A stretch of DNA of 29,443 nucleotides from JBFLVT01 sp036804525 (GCA_036804525.1 DAIRSE010000028.1:1-29443); one strand, 5' to 3'. Positions 14,840 through 26,197 are shown, numbered from the stretch's first letter. The notes: a model not told the origin generated them from the letters alone. A program made the numbers and translations.

Positions 14840-16324
14840 ATGCGCGTTTTAATGGTTTACCCGAAATACCCCGACACCTTCTGGAGTTTTAAATACGCTC
14901 TGCGGTTCGTCGGCAAAAGGGCGGCATACCCTCCGTTAGGACTCCTCACCGTCGCCGCCATGCTGCCCGCCGCCTGGGACAAGAGATTGATCGACCTGAA
15001 CGTGGCACGGCTGACCGACGCGGACCTCAGATGGGCCGATTATGTTTTTCTAAGCGCGATGGAAATCCAGCGCGGCTCCGTCAAGGAATTGCTGGCGCGC
15101 TGCCGTTCCCTGGGTGTCAAGACCGTGGCGGGAGGCCCCCTCTTCACCGCCGAGCCCGAGACCTTCGCTGAAGTCGACCACCTGGTCCTGAACGAAGCCG
15201 AAGCCACGCTGCCCGCGTTTCTGGCGGACCTGGAGAAAGGATGCGCGCAGCATATTTACGCCACCGGCACAAGACCCAACCTCTCCCTCACGCCGGTGCC
15301 GGCTTGGGAGCTAATCGACTTTCGGGACTACGCTTCGATGAGCATTCAGTTTTCCCGCGGCTGTCCCTACGACTGCGAATTCTGCAACGTTACTTCACTC
15401 TTCGGGCGCAAACCCCGCTTAAAACAAAAGGAGCAACTGTTGCACGAACTGGACGCCCTCTATCATTACGGCTGGCGGGGCAGCGTCTTCATCGTTGACG
15501 ACAATTTCATCGGTAACAAGGCCCGGATGAAAGGCGAGATCCTTCCGGCCCTGATCGGGTGGATGGAAAGCCGCCGGCATCCCTTCACCTTCATCACCGA
15601 AACGTCGATCAATCTGGCGGATGACGAAGAGCTGATGGACCTGATGCGGAAAGCGGGGTTCGTCCACGTTTTCGTGGGGATCGAGACGCCGAGCGAAGAG
15701 AGTTTGAAGGAGTGCAGGAAGTTCCATAATCTGCACCGGGACCTCCTCGCCGCGGTGAGAAAAATCCAGAATCACGGCTTGCAGGTGAGCGCGGGGTTCA
15801 TCGTGGGCTTCGACAGCGATACCCCTTCCATTTTTGAGCGACAGATCAACTTCATCCAGAAGAGCGGCATCGTCACCGCAATGGTCGGCCTGCTCAACGC
15901 CCCCCGGGGGACGAGGTTGTTCGAACGCCTGAAGCAAGAAAAGCGGCTCCTGCAGAACTTCTCGGGTAACAACACCGATTACTCCCTGAACTTCATCCCC
16001 AAAATGAACCCTCAGGTGTTGCTGGACGGCTACCGCAGAATCGTCACCACCATCTACGCACCGGAACCGTATTATCAGCGGATCTGGGAGTTTTTCCGGG
16101 AATTCAGGCCCGCCAGAAGGACCGGTATAAGGCACCTGCGTCTCTGCTACCTGACGGCCCTCTTCAAGGCGATGTTTTACCTGGGCGTTCTCGACAAGGG
16201 CCGGAAGCATTACTGGCAACTACTCATAAAGACGCTCTTCCGGCGCCCGCGTTTCCTTCCGGAGGCCATCACCTTCGCCATTTACGGCTTCCACTTCCGA
16301 AGGGTTTACTCCGGCCGCAGTTAA
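14840..16324 (+). CDS. B12-binding domain radical SAM protein (DUF4070-type)
   Basis: A 494-residue enzyme. The ATG at 14840 follows AAAGGAG (11-nt gap) and begins 'MRVLMVYPKYPDTFWSFKYA', a start typical of this family; the frame is open further upstream but without a plausible start. Residues 1-140 are the cobalamin-binding-like Rossmann region. The radical SAM [4Fe-4S] motif is C175-x3-C179-x2-C182 ('CPYDCEFCNV'). A TIM-barrel follows, including 'FIVDDNFIGNKARMK' and 'GIETPSEESLKECRKFHN', then the ~100-residue C-terminal region usual in DUF4070 proteins. The canonical DxHxxG B12 motif is not obvious. Relatives include the hopanoid C-2 methylase HpnP and many uncharacterised methylases, but no hopanoid genes are nearby, so the substrate is unknown. 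It is divergent from the SARP gene. Confidence 0.85.
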   Translation: MRVLMVYPKYPDTFWSFKYALRFVGKRAAYPPLGLLTVAAMLPAAWDKRLIDLNVARLTDADLRWADYVFLSAMEIQRGSVKELLARCRSLGVKTVAGGPLFTAEPETFAEVDHLVLNEAEATLPAFLADLEKGCAQHIYATGTRPNLSLTPVPAWELIDFRDYASMSIQFSRGCPYDCEFCNVTSLFGRKPRLKQKEQLLHELDALYHYGWRGSVFIVDDNFIGNKARMKGEILPALIGWMESRRHPFTFITETSINLADDEELMDLMRKAGFVHVFVGIETPSEESLKECRKFHNLHRDLLAAVRKIQNHGLQVSAGFIVGFDSDTPSIFERQINFIQKSGIVTAMVGLLNAPRGTRLFERLKQEKRLLQNFSGNNTDYSLNFIPKMNPQVLLDGYRRIVTTIYAPEPYYQRIWEFFREFRPARRTGIRHLRLCYLTALFKAMFYLGVLDKGRKHYWQLLIKTLFRRPRFLPEAITFAIYGFHFRRVYSGRS

Positions 16325-16436
16325 GAGCTTGCTTTCAGTCCCCTATTCGTCGGGTCAATTGGTGCAACACATCCGCATGCGGCTGAGCTGGCAGAGATTA
16401 TTATCCGTTTCACGCGTCGTTCGTTCCCGAAAAGAG

Positions 16437-17237
16437 TTACGGCAGAATGAACTTCTCCAGCGCCTCGGCTACGCCGTCGTCCTCTCCGGAGGCGGTGACG
16501 TAGTCGGCTTTAGCTTTGATTTCTTCCCGGGCGTTGCCGACGACGACCCCGAGGCCGGCGAATTCGAGCATGTCGAGATCGTTGTAGCTGTCGCCGATGG
16601 CCATTACCGCTTCGCGCGGAACGCCGTAATGAGCGGCCAGCCACTCCAGCGCCGCCCCTTTGGTGGCCTGCGGATGGGAGAACTCCAAAAAGTGCGGTTT
16701 GGATTTGGTGACGTGCAGCACTCCCTGGTAACGGGGAAGCATTTCCGCCATCAGGGCGTCGATGTCCGACTCGTCGGCGATGGCCAGGACCTTTGTCGGT
16801 TCGGCCGCTCCCAGAAACTCCAGCAGGTCGCCCACCGGGTAGGCCGCAACGCGGCAGAGCCGGGCGTACCGCGCGCCCCGATCGGTGAGCTCGGCCATAT
16901 ACAGCCGGTCGTCAAGGTAGATGTTAATGTGGAAGCCGTGCCGGCGGATGTCGACGATGACGCTCCGGGCGAGTTCGTTGGGGACGGTCCGGTGGACGTA
17001 GGTTTCCCCCGTATCGACGTCGCGCACCCAGGCACCCTGGTAGGTGATCAACGGGCCCTTAAGCCCCAGCTCGCGCGCGATGGGCGCGGCCGAGGCGTAC
17101 ATGCGCCCCGTGGCCAGGGTCACGATAACCCCCTGTTCCCGGGCGCGGGTGAGCGCCGCGCGGGCACGCGGCCCCACGTTCAGACTGCTGTTAAGCAGTG
17201 TGTCGTCCAGATCAATAGCTACAAGCCTGTATGCCAA
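16437..17237 (-). CDS. Cof-type HAD-IIB family hydrolase (sugar/nucleotide phosphatase)
   Basis: A 266-residue protein. I prefer the TTG at 17237: GGAGG sits 5 nt before it and it gives 'MAYRLVAIDLDDTLL', the usual family N terminus. The in-frame ATG at 17249 overlaps that GGAGG and has no site of its own. Motif I is D9-L-D11-D-T, motif II 'TLATGR' (40-45), the motif III lysine is at 193 ('TKGAAL') and motif IV is 'GDSYNDLDML' (from 215). A type IIB alpha/beta cap lies between motifs II and III. Cof-type enzymes dephosphorylate sugar phosphates, flavin or pyridoxal intermediates; the substrate cannot be told from sequence. It stands alone, convergent with the radical SAM gene and divergent from the chemoreceptor. 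Confidence 0.85.
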   Translation of the reverse strand: MAYRLVAIDLDDTLLNSSLNVGPRARAALTRAREQGVIVTLATGRMYASAAPIARELGLKGPLITYQGAWVRDVDTGETYVHRTVPNELARSVIVDIRRHGFHINIYLDDRLYMAELTDRGARYARLCRVAAYPVGDLLEFLGAAEPTKVLAIADESDIDALMAEMLPRYQGVLHVTKSKPHFLEFSHPQATKGAALEWLAAHYGVPREAVMAIGDSYNDLDMLEFAGLGVVVGNAREEIKAKADYVTASGEDDGVAEALEKFILP

Positions 17238-17242
17238 GTCTG

Positions 17243-17247
17243 CCTCC
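17243..17247 (-). promoter_or_regulatory. Ribosome binding site supporting a TTG start for the HAD hydrolase
   Basis: GGAGG on the minus strand lies 5 nt before TTG (17237-17235). The ATG at 17249 overlaps it, which argues against that ATG as the start. Confidence 0.55.
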
Positions 17248-17273
17248 ATCTGGTTACCCGCGATTTAGTCAAC

Positions 17274-17300
17274 CGCCAAGGACGCCAAGTACGCCAAGAG
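17274..17300. repeat. Three tandem 9-bp repeats (CGCCAAGNN)
   Basis: CGCCAAGGA, CGCCAAGTA and CGCCAAGAG follow each other without gaps between the HAD gene and the chemoreceptor promoter. On the opposite strand the block reads CTTGGCGTA-CTTGGCGTC-CTTGGCGGTT. A degenerate relative (TCGGCGCTC-TCGGCGGTT) occurs just downstream of uvrA at 21020-21038, suggesting a dispersed small repeat. Confidence 0.5.
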
Positions 17301-17343
17301 TCTCAAGTCAGTTTTACACCGCACCATCCCCGCCGGTCAAGGC

Positions 17344-17371
17344 TAAAGGCCGCCCTTCGGTTTGACGATAA
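17344..17371 (+). promoter_or_regulatory. Sigma-D/sigma-28-type (motility) promoter of the chemoreceptor gene
   Basis: TAAA (17344-17347), a 16-bp spacer and GACGATAA (17364-17371) match the flagellar sigma consensus TAAA-N15/16-GCCGATAA, with one mismatch in the -10 element. The start codon is about 45 nt downstream. This is the regulation expected for methyl-accepting chemotaxis genes in motile Bacillota. Confidence 0.65.
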
Positions 17372-17413
17372 TGTGGTTAAGCAGATTCGACATCTTGCTA
17401 CATTTTTCCGGGG

Positions 17414-18991
17414 GTGGGTTTGTTGCGCTTTTCCGTTAAGTCCGTTAAGACTAAGATTCTGCTGCCGACCGCCGTAGTGATCGCTCTGGGCATCCTCTTC
17501 ACGATCTTTCTTACGGCCAAACAGGTCGAAAAAGCCGCGAGCGCGGAGGCCACGGAGAAGGCAAAGGGAGACCTCGCCCTGACCACCGCGCTGATCGACG
17601 CGCGTTATCCGGGAGAGTGGTCGGTGCGCGACGGCAAGCTATACAAGGGCGACGTCGTAATGAACGAAAACTGGGCGGTGGTCGACGAGATCAACCGGCT
17701 CACCGGCGATTCGTGTACGATCTTCCTGGGCGACACCATGATAGCGACCACGGTAAAAAAAGAAGGCAAGCGCGCCGTCGGCACCCAGGCAGCGCCCGAG
17801 GTAGTCGAAACCGTGCTGAAAAAGGGCCAGGGCTTCTACGGCGAAGCCGAAGTAGTGGGCGTGAAATACCAGACCGCCTACGAGCCGATAAAAGACGCCG
17901 ACGGCCGGATCATCGGCATGCTGTACGTGGGGGCCAACAAACAGTTTGTAGACAACGTCATCCGCGATACGACCACCAGCATCGCCCTGACCTCCGGTCT
18001 CGCACTGCTGGCGATCATTGCCGTGCTGTTTTTCCTGACGAATTACGCGGTCAGTCCCGTAAAACAGCTGATCAGCGGCGCCAACCGCATCGCCGAGGGA
18101 GACTTTACACATGAGATCCGCGTTAAGTCCGCGGACGAGCTGGGCCGTCTCTCCGAAACACTCAACCGGATGCGCGAACACCTCCGGGAACTCGTTAAGA
18201 GTATCGCCGGTACGGCGGAGTCGCTCGCCGCTCAGAGCCAGGAGCTTGCCGCCGCCACCGAGCAGGTCAGCGCCACGGTGGAGGAAGTGGCCTCCACGGC
18301 CGGGGAGGTCTCCAGCGTTTCCGAGCAAAGCGCCGAAAACGCCCTGACGGCCGCCGATAAGGCCGAGCAGGTACGGACGGCCGCCCGCAGCGGCAGCGAC
18401 GACGTTAACAACACCATTACGAAGATCAATCAGATCGCCTCGGTCACCCAGGAGGTCAATAACGCGATCCAGAAGCTCGGCACCATCTCCAAACAGATCG
18501 GCGACATCATCAACGTCATCACCGGCATTGCCGACCAGACCAACCTGCTCGCGCTGAACGCCGCCATCGAGGCCGCCAGGGCGGGCGAGCAGGGACGCGG
18601 GTTCGCCGTCGTGGCCGAGGAGGTCAGGAAACTCGCCGAGCAGTCGGCCAACGCCGCCAAGGAGATCGCCGGGCTGATCGCCGAAATTCAGCGCGGCGTC
18701 GGCCAGGCGGTGACCGCCATGGAAAAAAGCGTCTCCGAAGTGCGCGAAGGCGTGCAGACCGCCGACGCCACCGGCAAATCGCTGCAGCAGATCATCAGCG
18801 CCGTGGAGGAAGCCGCCAATCTTATCCGCGACATCGCCGAAGGGGCGAAGCAGACCAATGAGGGGATGCAGCAGCTCTCGGGCGCGACGGAGCAGATCAC
18901 CTCGGCCGTCCAGGAAGTGGCGGCCTCAGCCGGAGACCTGTCAAAGAACGCCGAAAAGCTGTCAGGAGCAATAGCCAGGTTCAGGGTGTAG
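17414..18991 (+). CDS. Methyl-accepting chemotaxis protein with extracellular single-Cache-type sensor
   Basis: A 525-residue chemoreceptor. It starts at GTG 17414, or possibly at TTG 17423, which is better placed behind the GGGGGTGG stretch; both keep the whole protein. TM1 is residues ~14-35. An extracellular sensor (~38-185) follows, resembling single Cache domains ('GDSCTIFLGDTMIATTVKK', 'GVKYQTAYEPIKDADGRIIG'). TM2 is ~188-210, HAMP ~211-263, then a long helical signalling domain. The conserved hairpin tip is 'AIEAARAGEQGRGFAVVAEEVRKLAEQS' (residues 384-411; shown for identification only by its core EAARAGEQGRGFAVVA), where CheA and CheW bind. Ala/Glu-rich flanks provide methylation sites. 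Its ligand is unknown; single Cache sensors often bind small carboxylates. No che genes are adjacent, so it is an orphan receptor of the motility regulon. Confidence 0.9.
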   Translation: MGLLRFSVKSVKTKILLPTAVVIALGILFTIFLTAKQVEKAASAEATEKAKGDLALTTALIDARYPGEWSVRDGKLYKGDVVMNENWAVVDEINRLTGDSCTIFLGDTMIATTVKKEGKRAVGTQAAPEVVETVLKKGQGFYGEAEVVGVKYQTAYEPIKDADGRIIGMLYVGANKQFVDNVIRDTTTSIALTSGLALLAIIAVLFFLTNYAVSPVKQLISGANRIAEGDFTHEIRVKSADELGRLSETLNRMREHLRELVKSIAGTAESLAAQSQELAAATEQVSATVEEVASTAGEVSSVSEQSAENALTAADKAEQVRTAARSGSDDVNNTITKINQIASVTQEVNNAIQKLGTISKQIGDIINVITGIADQTNLLALNAAIEAARAGEQGRGFAVVAEEVRKLAEQSANAAKEIAGLIAEIQRGVGQAVTAMEKSVSEVREGVQTADATGKSLQQIISAVEEAANLIRDIAEGAKQTNEGMQQLSGATEQITSAVQEVAASAGDLSKNAEKLSGAIARFRV

Positions 18992-19015
18992 CTCCGGAAG
19001 GCTGTTGATTCTCCT

Positions 19016-19041
19016 GGAACTCCCTTAGGGAACTCCCTTAG
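19016..19041. repeat. 13-bp tandem direct repeat
   Basis: GGAACTCCCTTAG occurs twice in direct succession (19016-19028, 19029-19041) between the chemoreceptor stop and its terminator. It is short and probably a recent slippage duplication. Confidence 0.5.
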
Positions 19042-19048
19042 CGAACAG

Positions 19049-19085
19049 AAAAAGGCCTGGCGTCGAATACCAGGTCTTTTTCTTT
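19049..19085. terminator. Bidirectional terminator between the chemoreceptor gene and uvrC
   Basis: AAAAAGGCCTGG pairs with CCAGGTCTTTTT (19049-19060 with 19070-19081; one G-T wobble) around a 9-nt loop. The A-run on one side and T-run on the other make it work in both directions, which suits the convergent chemoreceptor and uvrC genes. uvrC ends 45 nt to the right. Confidence 0.85.
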
Positions 19086-19129
19086 GGGATGGCGTCAATC
19101 TTCGGAGGTGGTCGGGATGCCCGCCCTCT

Positions 19130-20965
19130 TCACCTATCCCGCAGGAAGAAGCGGTGTACTTCTTCGGCGGCTTTGCGGTTCATCCCCGGAACAGCGGCCA
19201 GATCGTCGACGCCGGCCTGTTTAATAGCCTCGAGGGAGGGAAAAGCCTTGAGCAGGGCGCGGCGGCGCGCCGGCCCTATCCCTTCGATCTCGTCAAGGAG
19301 GGAGCGCAGCCCCTGCTTCGCGCGCTCGCGGCGGTGGTAGGTGACGGCGAAGCGGTGAGCCTCGTCGCGCATATGCTGCAGCAGGTACGCGGCTGCGGAA
19401 TCCTTGGGAACCGGCAGCGGGTCAGGGCTCCCGGGGGCGAAAAGCTCCTCTTCCTCCTTGGCCAGGCCGTACACCGGAATGTGGCCGAAACCCAGGGTCT
19501 GCATAACCTCGACAGCCGCATTTAACTGACCCTTCCCGCCGTCGATCAGCACCAGGGACGGTAGTGGCAGGAACTTGGCCTCGCGGCCGGACATTTGTCC
19601 GGTGTTGACCAGCTGCTGTTCGTCGGCGGCCCTGGCAAACCTCCGGCCGACGACCTCCCCTATGGCCGCGAAATCGTTGGGCCCTTCCACGGTGCGGACC
19701 TTGAAACGGCGGTACGCCGCGGGGTTCGGCTTGCCGTGTTCAAAGACGACCATCGAGCCGACTGTCTGGTGGCCCTGGGTGTTGGAAATGTCGAAGGCCT
19801 CCATGCGGGCCGGCGGTTCCGGCAGGCCCAAGACTTCGGCCAGCTCGGCTACGGCCCGGTCGCCGCCCCGTTCCAGTCGCAGCTGCTCCTGGACAAGAGC
19901 GGCGTTCTTGACGGCCATCTGGACGAGTTCTTTCTTGCGCCCGCGCCGGGGGACCCTGACCCGGACTCTACCCCCGCGCCTGGCCGTCAGCCACGCGGCG
20001 ATGACCTGCTGCTCGTCGCCCGGGTCTTGCGCCAGGAGGATTTCGGGCGGAACAAAAGACGCTTCCATGTAATACTGTTTGAGAAAAGCCGCCAGCACCT
20101 CGCCGTCGCTCCGGTCCCGGACGCCCCTCACCGTCATCTGCTCCTGCCGGACAAGCTTGCCGCTCCTGATCTCAAGAACCAGGACCTCGCCCCGGTCGCT
20201 GTCGCGGGCCAGAGCGATCACGTCAAGGTCTTCCGGTTTTGCCAAAACAATATTCTGCCGCGCCAGGACCTGGTCGATGGCCTGCAGTTGGTCCCTGTAC
20301 TCAGCCGCCTTCTCAAAATCCAGGTCGGCGGCCGCCTCGGACATCTTGCGGTTGAGTTCCCGGATCAGCTCGTCGTGCTTCCCCTCCAGGAAGAGGCAAA
20401 CGTCCCTGATGATCCCGGCGTACTGCTCGGAGTCAACCAGACCGGCGCAGGGCGCCAGGCAGCGCTTGATGTGGTAGTTGAGACACGGCCGGGCGTTCCT
20501 GAAACGGGTCTGCGTGCAGGAGCGGAAAGGGAACAAACGCTTTACCAGTCTAAGCGTCTCGTGGACCGCGGAAGCGCTGGGATAAGGGCCGAAGTAACGC
20601 GAGCCGTCCCTGACCTGGCGCCTGGTGACGAAGACCCGCGGGAACTCCTCGTTCAGGGTGATCCTAAGAAAAGGGTAGCTCTTGTCGTCTTTAAGGATAA
20701 CGTTGAAGTGCGGGCGGTGCTCCTTGATGAGGTTGGCTTCCAGGATCAACGCCTCAACCTCGCTGGCGGTCACGATGAAAGAAAGGTCCGCGGCACGGGC
20801 GAGCATAGCCTGCACCTTGTTATTCTGAACGCTGCCAAAGTAGGAGCGGACCCTGTTGCGCAGGGAGACCGCCTTGCCGACGTAGATAACGGTTCCTTTT
20901 GCGTCTTTGAAAAGGTAGACGCCCGGCGCATCGGGCAGATGAGAAGTTTTTTCCGCCAGGTTCAC
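19130..20965 (-). CDS. uvrC: Excinuclease ABC subunit C
   Basis: UvrC, 611 residues (normal length), makes both incisions flanking a DNA lesion after UvrA/UvrB loading. The start is GTG at 20965, behind a GGGGTG stretch. The N-terminal GIY-YIG nuclease domain includes 'APGVYLFKDAKGTVIYVGK'. Four cysteines in the region 'CTQTRF...CLNYHIKRCLAPC' match the Fe-S-type cluster cysteines of UvrC. The UVR (UvrB-binding) motif is around 'ADLDFEKAAEYRDQLQAI'. An RNase-H-like C-terminal nuclease follows ('EAFDISNTQGHQTVGSMV', 'VLIDGGKGQLNAA'), then a double helix-hairpin-helix ('IEGIGPARRRALL', 'LAAVPGMNRKAAEEV'). It is the last gene of uvrB-uvrA-uvrC, 72 bp after uvrA. Confidence 0.97.
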   Translation of the reverse strand: MNLAEKTSHLPDAPGVYLFKDAKGTVIYVGKAVSLRNRVRSYFGSVQNNKVQAMLARAADLSFIVTASEVEALILEANLIKEHRPHFNVILKDDKSYPFLRITLNEEFPRVFVTRRQVRDGSRYFGPYPSASAVHETLRLVKRLFPFRSCTQTRFRNARPCLNYHIKRCLAPCAGLVDSEQYAGIIRDVCLFLEGKHDELIRELNRKMSEAAADLDFEKAAEYRDQLQAIDQVLARQNIVLAKPEDLDVIALARDSDRGEVLVLEIRSGKLVRQEQMTVRGVRDRSDGEVLAAFLKQYYMEASFVPPEILLAQDPGDEQQVIAAWLTARRGGRVRVRVPRRGRKKELVQMAVKNAALVQEQLRLERGGDRAVAELAEVLGLPEPPARMEAFDISNTQGHQTVGSMVVFEHGKPNPAAYRRFKVRTVEGPNDFAAIGEVVGRRFARAADEQQLVNTGQMSGREAKFLPLPSLVLIDGGKGQLNAAVEVMQTLGFGHIPVYGLAKEEEELFAPGSPDPLPVPKDSAAAYLLQHMRDEAHRFAVTYHRRERAKQGLRSLLDEIEGIGPARRRALLKAFPSLEAIKQAGVDDLAAVPGMNRKAAEEVHRFFLRDR

Positions 20966-21019
20966 GCTAACACCCCGGAGTGGCTTAGATCAATCTAATC
21001 CGATCCCGCCGATTTTCCC

Positions 21020-21037
21020 CTCGGCGCTCTCGGCGGT

Positions 21038-21038
<1 letters not shown>
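21020..21038. repeat. Degenerate copy of the 9-bp GGCG repeat at the end of uvrA
   Basis: TCGGCGCTC-TCGGCGGTT abuts the uvrA stop codon and has the same 9-bp period and GGCGGTT ending as the block at 17274-17300 (read on the opposite strand). With only two units, chance similarity cannot be excluded. Confidence 0.3.
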
Positions 21039-23881
<2,843 letters not shown>

Positions 23882-24001
23882 TCAGTCTTCGTTTTCTCTC
23901 CAGTAACGGCGTGCCGGTCAAGGAACCGTGCCACTCTGACCAGCGTACCCTCAAATCCTCTTTCGCTCACCTCGAAAACCGGCCTCTTCATCCATTATAA
24001 C

Positions 24002-26029
24002 CTATATGATCTCTCCCGCGCCGGCTGCTTCGTCGACAGGCGGGCGAAGCGGCTTGCCGTGCAGTTGCAGCCGGAGTTCGATAATTATGTCTCGCAGCTC
24101 GGCGGCCTTCTCGAACTCGAGGCAGCGGGCCGCCTCCCTCATTTCTTTCTCGAGACGGGCGATGGTCTTTTTGATCTCGCTCTTGGTCATGCGCTTCCCG
24201 GCCGCGACATAGCTTTCGGGCTGTTCGGCGGCGCGCGTGGCTTCCAGAACGGCCCGGACCGCCTTCCGTACGGTGCGCGGGGTGATCCCGTGCTCGCGGT
24301 TATAAGCAAGCTGCTTCCGGCGGCGGCGCTCGGTTTCTTCCAGGGCCTTGCGCATCGAGCCGGTGATCGTGTCGGCGTAAAGGATGACGCGTCCGTGAAC
24401 GTTGCGCGCCGCCCGTCCCGCCGTCTGGATCAGGGAACGCTCCGAACGCAGGTAGCCTTCCTTGTCGGCATCGAGGATGGCGACGAGGCTGACTTCCGGC
24501 AGGTCCAGGCCCTCGCGTAAAAGGTTGATGCCGACCAGGACGTCGAACACGCCGAGGCGCAAATCCCGCAGGATCTCCATTCTTTCCAGGGCGTTGATTT
24601 CCGAGTGCAGGTAGCGGACCTTGATCCCCATTTCCCTGAAATAGTCGGCTAGGTCCTCGGCCATGCGTTTGGTGAGGGTGGTCACCAGCACCCTTTCCTT
24701 CTGCGCCACCCGCTGCCGGATCTCGCCAAGGAGGTCGTCGATCTGGCCCCTCGTGGGGCGGACCACCATCTCGGGGTCGACCAGACCGGTAGGACGGACG
24801 ATCTGCTCGACCACCCGCGCGCTGTGCTTCAGCTCGTACGGGCCAGGGGTGGCGGAAATGTAGACGGTCTGGTTGGTACGTGCGGTAAACTCGGCAAAGG
24901 TCAGCGGCCGGTTGTCGAAGGCCGACGGCAGGCGGAAACCGTGCTCGACAAGCGCCTCCTTGCGGGAGCGGTCCCCTTCGTACATCCCCCCGATTTGCGG
25001 GACGGTGATGTGCGACTCGTCAATAACCACCAGCATGTCCTCGGGGAAGAAATCCAGCAGGGTATAGGGGGGTTCGCCGGGGGCCCTTCCCGTCAGGTGC
25101 CGGGAGTAGTTTTCGATACCCTTGCAGTAGCCTACCTCCTTCAGCATCTCCAGGTCGTAGTTGGTGCGCTGTTCCAGGCGCTGGGCCTCCAGCAGCTTGC
25201 CCCTTGACCGCAAATAGGCCAGCCTCTCTTCCAGTTCGGCCTCGATGGAACGGACGGCCCGTTCAAGGCGGTCCCGCGAAGTCGCGTAGTGGCTGGCCGG
25301 GAAAATGGAAACGTGGTGTCTCTCGCCGGTCACTTCCCCCGTCAGCGTGTCGAATTCCAGGATGCGCTCGATTTCTTCCCCGAAGAAGTCTACCCTGATC
25401 GCCTTCTCTCCCGCCGAGGCGGGAAAGATCTCCAAAACGTCGCCGCGCACCCGGAACCTTCCCCGCGTGAAATTGACATCGTTGCGCTGGTACTGGATGT
25501 CGACCAGCTTGCGCAGCACGGCGTCCCGGTCCGCCCGAGCGCCGCGGCGCAACGAAAGCATAAGGTTCCGGTACTCGTCGGGGTCACCCAGACCGTAAAT
25601 ACAGGAAACGCTGGCGACGACAATGACGTCCCTCCGTTCCAGGACGGCCGAGGTAGCCGAGTGGCGGAGCTTATCGATCTCCTCGTTGATGGAAGCGTCC
25701 TTCTCGATGTATGTGTCGGTCGAAGGGATGTAGGCTTCGGGCTGGTAATAGTCGTAGTAGCTGACGAAATACTCGACGGCGTTGTCCGGGAAGAACTCTT
25801 TGAATTCCCCGCACAGTTGGGCCGCCAGGGTTTTGTTCGGCGCTATCACCAGGGTCGGCCGCTGGACGGCCTGGATCACCTGGGCGATAGTATAGGTTTT
25901 GCCGGATCCGGTTACGCCCAGCAGAGTCTGGTGCCGCAGTCCTTTCTCCAGCCCTTCCACCAAACCGGCGATAGCCCCGGGCTGGTCGCCGCGGGGCGTG
26001 AAATCCGAAACCAGCTTAAATGGAGGCAT
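24002..26029 (-). CDS. uvrB: Excinuclease ABC subunit B
   Basis: UvrB, 675 residues, the helicase-like DNA-damage verification subunit that receives DNA from UvrA and recruits UvrC. GAGGTGG lies just upstream of the ATG. Walker A is 'GVTGSGKT' (38-45). The beta-hairpin region 'YYDYYQPEAYIPSTDTYIEK' that clamps DNA follows, then the DEAD-like box 'VVIDESH'. Motifs V-VI are present ('GINLLREGLDLPEVSLVAIL', 'IQTAGRAARNVHG'). The C-terminal UVR motif 'LEKEMREAARCLEFEKAAEL' binds UvrC. The last residues form a short non-conserved tail. It is first in the uvr cluster; a 120-bp gap with no recognisable gene separates it from uvrA. Confidence 0.98.
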   Translation of the reverse strand: MPPFKLVSDFTPRGDQPGAIAGLVEGLEKGLRHQTLLGVTGSGKTYTIAQVIQAVQRPTLVIAPNKTLAAQLCGEFKEFFPDNAVEYFVSYYDYYQPEAYIPSTDTYIEKDASINEEIDKLRHSATSAVLERRDVIVVASVSCIYGLGDPDEYRNLMLSLRRGARADRDAVLRKLVDIQYQRNDVNFTRGRFRVRGDVLEIFPASAGEKAIRVDFFGEEIERILEFDTLTGEVTGERHHVSIFPASHYATSRDRLERAVRSIEAELEERLAYLRSRGKLLEAQRLEQRTNYDLEMLKEVGYCKGIENYSRHLTGRAPGEPPYTLLDFFPEDMLVVIDESHITVPQIGGMYEGDRSRKEALVEHGFRLPSAFDNRPLTFAEFTARTNQTVYISATPGPYELKHSARVVEQIVRPTGLVDPEMVVRPTRGQIDDLLGEIRQRVAQKERVLVTTLTKRMAEDLADYFREMGIKVRYLHSEINALERMEILRDLRLGVFDVLVGINLLREGLDLPEVSLVAILDADKEGYLRSERSLIQTAGRAARNVHGRVILYADTITGSMRKALEETERRRRKQLAYNREHGITPRTVRKAVRAVLEATRAAEQPESYVAAGKRMTKSEIKKTIARLEKEMREAARCLEFEKAAELRDIIIELRLQLHGKPLRPPVDEAAGAGEII

Positions 26030-26047
26030 TTCACCACCTCAACGCCT

Positions 26048-26053
26048 ATTATA
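26048..26053 (-). promoter_or_regulatory. Possible -10 element of uvrB
   Basis: An exact TATAAT on the minus strand ends 18 nt before the uvrB ATG. The best -35 (CTTACT, 18 bp upstream of it) matches only half of TTGACA, and the leader would be very short, so this is tentative. No GAAC-N4-GTTC SOS box is visible between the divergent genes. Confidence 0.35.
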
Positions 26054-26130
26054 ACGCAGCCGGCGGTTCCGAGTAAGCCCGGTGCGCTCTCCCATCCATA
26101 TTATGCCTCGACAGGAAGCGGTAGCGTGCA

Positions 26131-26159
26131 ACAGGAACTTACCTCCAAATGTCGAATCT
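26131..26159 (+). promoter_or_regulatory. Sigma-H-type promoter of the micro-ORF/kinase pair, overlapped by a Spo0A box
   Basis: ACAGGAACT (26131-26139), an 11-bp spacer and GTCGAATCT (26151-26159) match the Bacillus sigma-H consensus RnAGGAwWW-N11/12-RnnGAATWW with one mismatch in each element. The exact Spo0A-box heptamer TGTCGAA (26150-26156) overlaps the -10. A 6-of-7 box (TGTCGAG on the minus strand) lies at 26107-26113. Transcription would start near 26166, leaving room for the ribosome site at 26183. Sporulation kinase and phosphorelay genes are known to be sigma-H dependent and Spo0A controlled in Bacillus. Confidence 0.6.
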
Positions 26160-26182
26160 TCTGATGATGTCACACTATATTT

Positions 26183-26189
26183 AGGAGGG
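26183..26189 (+). promoter_or_regulatory. Ribosome binding site of the 49-codon micro-ORF
   Basis: AGGAGGG lies 8 nt before TTG at 26198. No other start codon is at a suitable distance in any frame, so this site defines the micro-ORF; the kinase that follows has no ribosome site of its own. Confidence 0.75.
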
Positions 26190-26197
26190 AAACGCGG

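Noticed and set aside
16373..16382. Perfect palindrome CCGCATGCGG after the radical SAM gene.
   Set aside because: Only 10 bp with no loop or T-run, so not a terminator; it looks like a chance site.
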